A DNA stretch of 5,200 bases, taken from positions 423 to 5,622 of the forward strand of contig DOWI01000184.1 in NCBI GenBank assembly GCA_003519645.1, given 5' to 3'. This DNA comes from Oscillospiraceae bacterium. Its GTDB lineage: Bacteria; Bacillota_A; Clostridia; Oscillospirales; Acutalibacteraceae. The notes below the pieces were generated by a model that made no database searches, was not told where the DNA came from, and worked only from the letters and a program-made list of their open reading frames with translations. The position numbers and the translations under genes are program-made. This document shows, piece after piece, positions 1-5,200 of the stretch (its first letter is position 1; the number at the start of each line of letters is the position of its first letter).

Positions 1-406
1 CGGCTTTCCGGGAGAAACCCGTGAGGATTTTGATCAGACGCTTGACCTGATACGGCGTGTCGGCTTCACCTCGCTGTTCACCTTCATCTATTCACCTCGA
101 AAAGGAACACCTGCAGCCCGTATGCCCGACCCTGTTCCAATGGAGGAAAAGACGGCTTGGTTTCAGGAAATGACGCGACTGCAGGAGGAGATTGCAGCCG
201 CCCAGTCGGCTTCTATGGTGGGCACAACCCGCCGCGCACTGCTCGAAAATGCGGGAGAAGGTTTTCTGGAGGCGCGCCTGTCTGAAAATATTGTTGTAAG
301 GGTTGATGGCGATCCGTCGCTGATCGGTCAGGTTGCAACGGTTGAGATAACGGGTGCAAGAAGCTGGATTTTGACCGGTAGGATAAAAGAGGTTTTATAT
401 CCCTAA
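1..406 (+). CDS. miaB: tRNA (N6-isopentenyl adenosine(37)-C2)-methylthiotransferase MiaB, 3' end (5'-truncated by window)
   Basis: The open frame begins at base 2 with no start codon in view and runs 134 codons to TAA at 404-406. The family enzyme is a radical-SAM methylthiotransferase with two [4Fe-4S] clusters; it adds a methylthio group to C2 of i6A37 in tRNAs reading UNN codons. Visible here are the end of the radical-SAM domain, with the conserved GFPGET motif at the very start followed by a DF..T pattern, then YSPRKGTPAA (the MiaB 'YSPR.GTPAA' signature, with K where P is common). A linking helix rich in E, Q and R follows, and the last ~65 residues look like a TRAM RNA-binding domain (EARLSENIVVRV...IGQVATVEITGA...LTGRI). 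The cluster-binding cysteines and the N-terminal MTTase domain lie upstream of the window; family members are about 440-480 residues, so roughly 300 or more are missing. The neighbouring YlbF-family gene supports MiaB over the related MtaB or RimO. An internal ATG at 122 is not the real start, because homology continues upstream of it. Confidence 0.93.
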   Translation, partial: GFPGETREDFDQTLDLIRRVGFTSLFTFIYSPRKGTPAARMPDPVPMEEKTAWFQEMTRLQEEIAAAQSASMVGTTRRALLENAGEGFLEARLSENIVVRVDGDPSLIGQVATVEITGARSWILTGRIKEVLYP

Positions 407-430
407 TATGTATTCGGGGATATTTTATAT
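397..430 (+). terminator. Possible weak terminator or attenuator hairpin over the miaB stop
   Basis: ATATCCC at 397-403 is the perfect reverse complement of GGGATAT at 417-423. AAT (405-407) can also pair with ATT (412-414) inside the loop, around ATGT. The right arm is followed at once by TTTTATAT (423-430). The miaB stop TAA (404-406) lies in the loop-side half. This is the layout of a Rho-independent terminator, but the stem is short and only three of its base pairs are G-C, so read-through into the next gene 36 nt on is likely. It may instead protect the miaB mRNA 3' end. Inference from sequence only. Confidence 0.35.
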
Positions 431-466
431 GCAAGTTAAAACGACCCACAGGAAAGGAATTTATAA

Positions 467-871
467 ATGGATACAATACTTGAAATGGCAAAAGAATTGG
501 CTTATGAAATGCAGAATGACCAGCGTTTTCTGCGCACACAGCTTGCGCAGTCTGCCGCCGATGATGATGACGACCTGCAGAGCCTGATTGGCGAGTTTAA
601 TCTAAAGCGTGTCGCCCTCAGCACCGAAATGTCTAATGAGGACAAGGACAATGAAAAAATTCAGACGTTGGATACCGAAATCCGTGATGTCTATGCAAGG
701 ATGATGGAAAACAGGAATATGAAGGCTTATCAGCAAGCCAAAGGCGAGCTTGACCGTCTTGTGAAAAATATTGTGACCATTATTACCGTATCTGCACAGG
801 GCGAGGACCCCGATTCCATTCAGGACCCCGGCTGCGGCGGCAGTTGCGAAGGATGCTCCGGATGTCATTAA
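467..871 (+). CDS. YlbF/YmcA (Ric) family protein with C-terminal cysteine cluster
   Basis: A 134-residue, soluble, mostly alpha-helical protein with no signal peptide or membrane segment. I assign it to the YlbF/YmcA family (com_ylbF) from its helical pattern (start MDTILEMAKELAYEMQND, central E/K/R/Q-rich helices, the segment KAYQQAKGELDRLVKNI) and from its position directly after miaB, as ymcA follows ymcB/miaB in Bacillus. In B. subtilis, YlbF, YmcA and YaaT form the Ric complex, which binds [4Fe-4S] clusters and affects RNase Y-dependent mRNA maturation, competence, sporulation and biofilm formation. The last residues carry C123-x3-C127-x2-C130-x2-C133-H134, a plausible cluster-ligand set. 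An Asp run (D32-D36) sits between the first two helices. The ATG at 467 is preceded by AGGAAAGG (450-457) at good spacing. Whether it is the YlbF or the YmcA orthologue cannot be decided here, so no symbol is given. The gap to mutS is only 47 nt, so co-transcription is likely. Confidence 0.82.
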   Translation: MDTILEMAKELAYEMQNDQRFLRTQLAQSAADDDDDLQSLIGEFNLKRVALSTEMSNEDKDNEKIQTLDTEIRDVYARMMENRNMKAYQQAKGELDRLVKNIVTIITVSAQGEDPDSIQDPGCGGSCEGCSGCH

Positions 872-918
872 AACCCAAGAAAGTTATTTGGTTAACCCGT
901 AAGGGGGATAGAGTATAA

Positions 919-3534
919 ATGGCGAATTTTACACCCATGATGCAGCAGTATTTTCAAATCAAGGAACAGCACAAGGACTGTATCCTCTTTTTCAGGCTGG
1001 GCGATTTTTACGAAATGTTTTTTGATGATGCCAAGCTGGCATCTCAGGAGCTTGAGCTGGTTCTGACAGGGCGTGACTGCGGACAGGAGGAGCGCGCGCC
1101 CATGTGTGGCGTGCCTTTTCACAGCTGCGAGGGGTATATCGCCCGGTTGGTTTCACGTGGCTATAAGGTGGCAATCTGTGAACAGGTTGAGGACCCTGCA
1201 ACCGCCAAGGGGATTGTAAAACGCGATGTAATCCGCGTGATTACGCCGGACACCGTGATTGAGGGCAGCATGCTGGACGAGGGACGCAATAATTATCTTA
1301 GCGCCCTGTTTGTCAGTGACAATGCTGCCGATGCCGGCGTATGCTTTACCGACTGTTCCACCGGCGAGATTCATTTAATCCATATAACAGGAGACGATGT
1401 CGCCCTTCGCGTTACCAATGAGCTGGGGCGATTTATGCCGAGTGAAATTTTATACAATGATGCGGCTGCCGCCCAAAGCACGATAGTAGGTTTTATTACA
1501 CAGCGGCTTGATGTCTGCCCACAGCATCTGTCTTCTGAGAGTTTTGAGTATTCAGGTGCGGTACAGCGTATTTTACAGCATTTCGGCAAGTCGGATTTAA
1601 AAGAACTGGGGCTTGAAGATCAATGTTCGGCGGTACGGGCGCTGGGATGCACACTAAATTATCTTTATGCAACCCAGATGAGCGGGCTGGAACGCATTAC
1701 AAATCTGGACATTTATTCTGATGTTCAGTTTATGAAGCTGGATCTTACTGCCAGAAGGAATCTTGAGCTGCTTGAAACCATGCGCTCAAAAGAAAAGCGC
1801 GGGTCGCTGCTCGGGGTGCTGGATCATACCAAGACGGCTATGGGCAAGCGGTTGATTCGCAGCTGGATTGAGCAGCCTTTGATTAACATCTCACAGATTA
1901 GCCGCCGTCACAACGCAGTGGATGAGCTTGTTTCGGACACCATGCTGCGTGGGGATTTGGAGGAAATGCTCCGCGACATTTATGACCTTGAACGTATCAT
2001 GACCAGAATTGTATATGGCAGTGCCAATGCCCGCGAGCTGCGTTCTCTTTCCCAGACCATCGGAAGGCTGTCACCTATTAAGGAAAGGCTTTTAGGCGTG
2101 AAATCTGCGCTGCTGTGTGAAACACGGGAGGAAATAGACCCGCTTGGTGATGTTCAGGAGCTGATTGAGCGGGCAATCGTTGACGATCCTCCCTTTTCGG
2201 TGCGGGAAGGCGGTATGATCCGAGAGGGATATAATGGGGAGGTAGATGAGCTCCGATTCGAAATGTCGGACGGCAAAGGCGTGATTGCCCGCGTCGAAGC
2301 GCAGGAAAAGGAGCGTACCGGCATCAGAAATTTGAAGGTCGGCTATAACCGCGTATTCGGATATTATATAGAAATCTCCCGCTCTTTTACCGGTCAGGTG
2401 CCGGATACATACATAAGAAAGCAGACCCTTGCCAATGCTGAACGGTATATCACCGAGGAGCTGAAAGCCCTTGAAACCCGTGTGCTCGGGGCAAAAGACA
2501 GGGTAATTGCTCTGGAATATCAACTGTTTACCGAGGTTCGCATGAAGGTTGCGGCCGAGCTGCACCGCATTCAGTCCACCGCACAGGCGGTTGCGCGTCT
2601 AGATGTGCTTTGCTCCTTTGCCGATACTGCAAAGCGCAATCAATATTCCCGCCCGATTGTAGATTTAAAAGGAGAAATAAGGATAAAGAACGGCCGCCAT
2701 CCGGTTGTTGAGTCCATCCTGGATGCGCCGTTTGTACCCAACGATACCCTGCTTGACACCGGCGAAAACCGTGTGGCAATTATAACAGGTCCGAATATGG
2801 CAGGTAAATCCACGTTTATGCGGCAGACTGCACTGATTGTGCTGATGGCACAGATCGGTAGCTTTATACCCGCTGAAAGCGCCACCATTGGGATTGTTGA
2901 CAGCATTTTTACCCGTGTAGGCGCTTCGGATGATCTATCGTCCGGTCAATCCACCTTTATGGTGGAAATGAGCGAGGTGGCATCAATTCTCAAAAATGCC
3001 ACTGACAAAAGCTTGATTGTTTTTGACGAGATTGGCAGGGGAACTTCTACTTTTGACGGAATGAGCATTGCACGAGCTGTGCTTGAATATGTGGTCAAGA
3101 AAATTGGAGCAAAAACGCTGTTCGCCACCCATTATCATGAGCTGACCGTGATCGAAAGTGAAATCCAAGGCGTAAAAAATTACAACATCGCAGTGAAGAA
3201 GCGGGGCGATGATATTACGTTTCTGCGAAGAATTGTACAGGGTCCCGCCGATGACAGCTACGGCATTGAGGTTGCCAAGCTTGCCGGTATTCCTGAACGT
3301 GTAGTAGCCCGCGCCAAAGAAATACTTAAAATGTTGGCAGACGGCGAAATCACTGTTTCACCGCATTCTGATTTGGAAAACCGATTTGAAGAGGGAGACG
3401 GTCAGTTATCGCTGCTTCCTGTGGGGGACAGCGAGATTGTACGCCGGCTTAAGGAAATTGATGTCAACACGCTTACGCCGATTGAATCCATGCAGATTTT
3501 GTATGAGCTGACAAAGCTGGCTGGAACGTATTGA
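919..3534 (+). CDS. mutS: DNA mismatch repair protein MutS
   Basis: Complete 871-residue MutS, the normal length for the bacterial MutS1 family. It recognises base mismatches and small loops as a dimer, then changes state on ATP binding and recruits MutL. Domain I holds the mismatch-reading Phe-x-Glu motif at F30-Y31-E32. The connector domain covers roughly 120-255, the lever from about 260, and the clamp around 430-535 (conserved LKVGYNRVFGYYIEI, 472-486). The ABC-type ATPase has Walker A GPNMAGKST (624-632), signature loop DLSSGQST (672-679), Walker B LIVFDE (699-704) with catalytic-type E704, then GRGTSTFDG, and the switch histidine in ATHYHE (736-741). The dimerising helix-turn-helix region includes SYGIEVAKLAGIP (780-792). 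Near the C-terminus, Q829-L-S-L-L833 matches a beta-sliding-clamp-binding peptide. The start ATG follows AAGGGGGAT (901-909) and gives the usual family N-terminus (FTPMMQQYF). No frameshift or missing key residue is seen. It lies 47 nt after the YlbF-family gene, and mutL follows after a 361-bp gap. Confidence 0.98.
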   Translation: MANFTPMMQQYFQIKEQHKDCILFFRLGDFYEMFFDDAKLASQELELVLTGRDCGQEERAPMCGVPFHSCEGYIARLVSRGYKVAICEQVEDPATAKGIVKRDVIRVITPDTVIEGSMLDEGRNNYLSALFVSDNAADAGVCFTDCSTGEIHLIHITGDDVALRVTNELGRFMPSEILYNDAAAAQSTIVGFITQRLDVCPQHLSSESFEYSGAVQRILQHFGKSDLKELGLEDQCSAVRALGCTLNYLYATQMSGLERITNLDIYSDVQFMKLDLTARRNLELLETMRSKEKRGSLLGVLDHTKTAMGKRLIRSWIEQPLINISQISRRHNAVDELVSDTMLRGDLEEMLRDIYDLERIMTRIVYGSANARELRSLSQTIGRLSPIKERLLGVKSALLCETREEIDPLGDVQELIERAIVDDPPFSVREGGMIREGYNGEVDELRFEMSDGKGVIARVEAQEKERTGIRNLKVGYNRVFGYYIEISRSFTGQVPDTYIRKQTLANAERYITEELKALETRVLGAKDRVIALEYQLFTEVRMKVAAELHRIQSTAQAVARLDVLCSFADTAKRNQYSRPIVDLKGEIRIKNGRHPVVESILDAPFVPNDTLLDTGENRVAIITGPNMAGKSTFMRQTALIVLMAQIGSFIPAESATIGIVDSIFTRVGASDDLSSGQSTFMVEMSEVASILKNATDKSLIVFDEIGRGTSTFDGMSIARAVLEYVVKKIGAKTLFATHYHELTVIESEIQGVKNYNIAVKKRGDDITFLRRIVQGPADDSYGIEVAKLAGIPERVVARAKEILKMLADGEITVSPHSDLENRFEEGDGQLSLLPVGDSEIVRRLKEIDVNTLTPIESMQILYELTKLAGTY

Positions 3535-3570
3535 GTCTGCAAACCAAGGTGGTTCGCGGGCACCGAAGAT

Positions 3571-3614
3571 GCCTCCCTCCATGAGGGAGGTGGCACGAAG
3601 TGCCGGAGGGAGTG
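3571..3614 (+). repeat. Solo 44-bp half-copy of the palindromic repeat (copy 1)
   Basis: This 44-bp segment is identical, base for base, to 3822-3865. It folds into two adjacent hairpins: CCTCCCTC (3572-3579) with GAGGGAGG (3583-3590) around a CAT loop, and GGCAC (3592-3596) with GTGCC (3600-3604) around GAA, then a GGAGGGAGTG tail. Alternatively the tail (GGAGGGAG, 3605-3612) could pair with CTCCCTCC (3573-3580). It starts 36 nt after the mutS stop, so it would sit in the mutS mRNA 3' end and could stabilise that end or slow polymerase. It lacks a T-tract, so it is not a standard terminator. No left half of the element is recognisable upstream of it. Confidence 0.9.
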
Positions 3615-3763
3615 CTTCAAATATCACATACATATAACAAAAGTCTGATAAAAAATGGGAAAGCCTTAAAGAAGAATGCAACACCGCAAAAGCGCAAGCT
3701 ATGATATGAGTTTTTTGTGAAATATCGTGTATTCATGTAACACCAATAAACGAGGCAGTGAAA
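3615..3763. other. AT-rich non-coding spacer between the two repeat copies
   Basis: I find no coding sequence here: no frame has a start with a ribosome site and a usable length, and nothing resembles a tRNA or a known RNA gene. The heptamer AAATATC occurs at 3619-3625 and 3720-3726, and a third time at 3764-3770 at the left edge of the large repeat. The sequence after the first two is loosely alike (CACATACATATAACA against CGTGTATTCATGTAACA), which may be chance in AT-rich DNA. A poor promoter-like match is listed separately. The spacer could contain the mutL promoter, but nothing decides it. Confidence 0.6.
3678..3705 (+). promoter_or_regulatory. Weak sigma-A-type promoter candidate for mutL
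   Basis: TATGAT at 3700-3705 matches the -10 consensus at five of six positions. The best partner 16 nt upstream, GCAACA (3678-3683), matches TTGACA at only three of six, and there is no extended -10 TG. If used, the transcript would begin about 180 nt before the mutL start and carry the whole folded repeat as its leader. AT-rich DNA gives such matches by chance, so this is a low-confidence call. Confidence 0.18.
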
Positions 3764-3871
3764 AAATATCTCCCTCAGTCGCCTACGGGCGACAGCTCCC
3801 TCTTAGAGGGAGCCGGGATGAGCCTCCCTCCATGAGGGAGGTGGCACGAAGTGCCGGAGGGAGTGATATTT
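3764..3871 (+). repeat. Complete multi-hairpin palindromic element upstream of mutL (copy 2)
   Basis: A roughly 108-nt element whose ends pair and whose interior forms four hairpins. The outer stem is AAATAT-CTCCCTC (3764-3776) with GAGGGAG-tg-ATATTT (3857-3871), two bases bulged. Inside are GTCGCC-tacg-GGCGAC (3778-3793), GCTCCCTC-tta-GAGGGAGC (3795-3813), CCTCCCTC-cat-GAGGGAGG (3823-3841) and GGCAC-gaa-GTGCC (3843-3855), almost without unpaired joints except 3814-3822. The left half is an imperfect inverted copy of the right half, so the whole is a large inverted repeat, as in MITE- or REP-like elements. The right half matches the solo copy at 3571-3614. It has no coding capacity and would depend on another enzyme to move. 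ATAT flanks both ends of the core; because ATAT is its own complement, it could be a 4-bp target duplication or part of the stem. Similar CTCCCTCAGTC...GAGGGAG elements are, from memory, widespread in gut Clostridia. Confidence 0.85.
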
Positions 3872-3880
3872 ATTTTTATG

Positions 3881-3889
3881 AGGAAGGGG
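3881..3889 (+). promoter_or_regulatory. mutL ribosome binding site, fixing the start at 3896
   Basis: AGGAAGGGG lies six bases before ATG 3896, a good Shine-Dalgarno position. Two in-frame alternatives exist upstream, ATG 3878 and GTG 3863, but the first would start before this site and the second inside the repeat. The repeat's GGAGGGAG (3856-3863) is 14 nt from ATG 3878, too far to be ideal. The 3896 start also gives the family-standard N-terminus (M..IHVLD..TAELIAAGEVV). The site lies only nine bases past the folded repeat and could pair with its CCTCCCT strands. Confidence 0.75.
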
Positions 3890-3895
3890 TACGCC

Positions 3896-5200
3896 ATGTC
3901 AAACATTCATGTACTGGACAAGCATACCGCCGAGCTGATTGCGGCGGGCGAGGTGGTGGAGCGCCCTGCCTCTGTAGTAAAAGAGCTAATCGAAAACTCG
4001 ATTGATGCGGGTGCTTCATTCGTCTGTGTAGAGATTGAAAACGGCGGTGTATCGCTGATCAAAATCACAGATGACGGGTCCGGTATTCTGAGGGATGATG
4101 TTCCTACGGCTTTTCTACGCCACGCAACCAGTAAGGTGCGTGTACAGGATGACCTTGAATCAATCGGAACGCTGGGCTTTCGCGGTGAGGCGCTGGCATC
4201 GGTCAGCGCGGTTGCCAGGGTGGAACTGCTGACTCGTACCGCGAATGAAATGGCGGGTACGCGGTATGTGATAGAGGGCGGAGAGGAGCGGCTTTTGGAG
4301 GATACGGCTTGTCCCCAAGGTACGACAATCATTGTGCGGGATTTGTTCTATAATGTCCCGGCACGTATGAAATTTCTGAAAAAAGATGTGACCGAGGCAA
4401 ACGCGGTTGCGGGTGTGGTCGATTGTATCGCACTATCTCATCCCGAGGTTTCATTTCGCCTGATACGGGACGGCAGGGAAGAGCTGCTGACGCCCGGAGA
4501 CGGTCTTTTGGAATCCTGCATTTATACCGTTTTTGGCCGGGAGTTTTCAAAAGGAATGCTGTCGGTTGATTACAGGCTTGAAGGAATACATATACACGGA
4601 TTTGTCAGCAAACCCGCTGCCGGGCGCGGTAACCGCACCATGCAGCATTTCTTTATAAATGGACGATATGTCAAAACACGTACAGCCATGGCGGCTTTGG
4701 AGCAGGCGTTCAAGGGGGTTATTATGACCGGAAAATTTCCGTCATGTGTGCTCCATATTGATCTGCCGCCCCAGACGGTGGATGTCAATGTGCATCCGTC
4801 AAAAATTGAGGTTCGCTTTGTGAATGAACGACCGGTTTTTGATACGGTGTATTATGGTGTGAAGTCGGCACTGCAGTCAAGTCCGGTATCTGTACCGATT
4901 CAGATTCCGGAGACAAACGAGTACGTGGAAAAAGCACCAACCGCACGCACGACAGCCACCCAAACCGCTGCACGCACCATACTTTCTGATTCGCTGCATA
5001 CAATAGATAGAATTCGCTCCGCTGAAAGCAAAGAGAGCGTTTCAAAACCGGGCAGTGTCTCGTTTAGAGATGGCGGTGAACTCCCGTATAACCGTCCGGT
5101 GACAGTACCGGAGATATTCTTTGAAGATGCGATGAAATCCGAAACAAGCCAAGATGAGGCGGCTGTAAAAGCAGAAGTGCCCATTACACAGGAGGTTACG
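3896..5200 (+). CDS. mutL: DNA mismatch repair protein MutL, N-terminal 435 codons (3'-truncated by window)
   Basis: An open frame without a stop from ATG 3896 to the window edge. MutL couples MutS mismatch recognition to downstream repair. The N-terminal GHKL ATPase is complete: motif I with E30 (catalytic-type) and N34 (metal-binding) in ELIENSIDAGA, motif II DDGSGI (59-64) with D59, motif III GFRGEAL (94-100) after TSK (78-80), and motif IV around GTTIIVRDLFYNVPAR (142-157). The second lobe ends with DVNVHPSKIEVRF (296-308), whose K303 corresponds to the conserved ATP-contacting lysine. From about residue 327 the sequence turns into a low-complexity linker rich in T, A, P, E and S, normal for MutL. 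The C-terminal dimer domain, with the DQHA..E endonuclease motif expected in species lacking MutH, is beyond the window, so nicking activity cannot be judged here. It follows mutS on the same strand after 361 bp, a wider gap than usual for this pair. No frameshift or missing ATPase residue is seen. Confidence 0.97.
   Translation, partial: MSNIHVLDKHTAELIAAGEVVERPASVVKELIENSIDAGASFVCVEIENGGVSLIKITDDGSGILRDDVPTAFLRHATSKVRVQDDLESIGTLGFRGEALASVSAVARVELLTRTANEMAGTRYVIEGGEERLLEDTACPQGTTIIVRDLFYNVPARMKFLKKDVTEANAVAGVVDCIALSHPEVSFRLIRDGREELLTPGDGLLESCIYTVFGREFSKGMLSVDYRLEGIHIHGFVSKPAAGRGNRTMQHFFINGRYVKTRTAMAALEQAFKGVIMTGKFPSCVLHIDLPPQTVDVNVHPSKIEVRFVNERPVFDTVYYGVKSALQSSPVSVPIQIPETNEYVEKAPTARTTATQTAARTILSDSLHTIDRIRSAESKESVSKPGSVSFRDGGELPYNRPVTVPEIFFEDAMKSETSQDEAAVKAEVPITQEVT

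Noticed and set aside
371..401. TTGACC (371-376) as a promoter -35 for the YlbF-family gene.
   Set aside because: The hexamer is good, but -10 matches at acceptable spacing are only three or four of six (TTTTAT at 16 nt, TATATC at 19 nt), and it lies in conserved miaB TRAM codons.
872..918. AACCCAA/TTGGTT hairpin between the YlbF-family gene and mutS as a terminator.
   Set aside because: Six pairs with a bulged C and no following T-tract in a 47-nt gap; too weak to call.
2092..2565. A 157-codon minus-strand open frame inside mutS.
   Set aside because: It is antisense to the conserved MutS lever and clamp coding sequence and resembles no known protein; it is a shadow of mutS codon use.
3542..3554. 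AACCA/TGGTT hairpin after the mutS stop as the mutS terminator.
   Set aside because: Five pairs with a three-base loop and no T-tract behind it.
3406..3684. Minus-strand open frames over the mutS end and the solo repeat.
   Set aside because: They overlap conserved mutS codons and the repeat, have no recognisable domain or ribosome site, and are explained as shadows.
3764..3871. CRISPR array or insertion-sequence gene in the mutS-mutL gap.
   Set aside because: There are only one and a half copies of a palindrome without regular spacers, and no transposase or cas coding sequence in the window.
3823..3880. The right end of the repeat plus the T-rich stretch TATTTATTTTT as an intrinsic terminator before mutL.
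   Set aside because: The T-rich stretch is interrupted by A, the compact hairpin next to it (GGCAC/GTGCC) is ten bases away, and only the long-range outer stem abuts it. It would also end transcripts just before the mutL ribosome site. Partial attenuation remains possible.
3727..4005. A 92-codon + strand open frame spanning the palindromic repeat and the mutL start.
   Set aside because: It is a translation of the repeat (peptides like PSVAYG and REVARSAGG) running into mutL in another frame, with no ribosome site. mutL is clearly the real gene there.

Overview
The window is a stretch of bacterial chromosome, most likely from the Clostridia (Bacillota). The evidence is the gene order miaB - YlbF/YmcA-family gene - mutS - mutL, which closely matches the Bacillus subtilis order miaB(ymcB)-ymcA-cotE-mutS-mutL with cotE missing. 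The protein sequences, strong purine-rich ribosome binding sites and moderate base composition also fit. The CTCCCTC/GAGGGAG palindromic repeat between mutS and mutL resembles dispersed elements I remember from Oscillospiraceae-type gut Clostridia. That family-level placement is from memory and unverified.

Layout, all genes on the + strand. Positions 1-406 are the 3' end of miaB (end of the radical-SAM domain plus the TRAM domain). Positions 407-466 are a short gap; a hairpin with a T-rich tail spans the miaB stop codon. Positions 467-871 encode a YlbF/YmcA (Ric) family protein with a four-cysteine C-terminal tail. Positions 919-3534 encode a complete MutS with all expected motifs and a C-terminal beta-clamp-binding peptide. 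Positions 3535-3895 are a 361-bp non-coding gap. It holds a 44-bp sequence present twice without a mismatch: once alone just after mutS, and once as the right half of a roughly 108-nt multi-hairpin palindrome just before the mutL ribosome binding site. Positions 3896-5200 are the first 435 codons of mutL, running off the right edge.

Functionally, miaB and the YlbF-family gene belong to tRNA thiomethylation and RNA-processing physiology. MiaB is an iron-sulfur enzyme, and the Cys tail suggests the YlbF-family protein may bind a cluster too. MutS and MutL are the mismatch recognition and matchmaker/endonuclease pair of DNA mismatch repair. All four could be read from one direction, but the folded repeat makes mutL the gene most likely to be separately or conditionally expressed.

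I see no undescribed defence, mobile or biosynthetic system here. The genes are conserved housekeeping genes. The only structure they do not explain is the repeat between mutS and mutL and, more weakly, the hairpin at the end of miaB.
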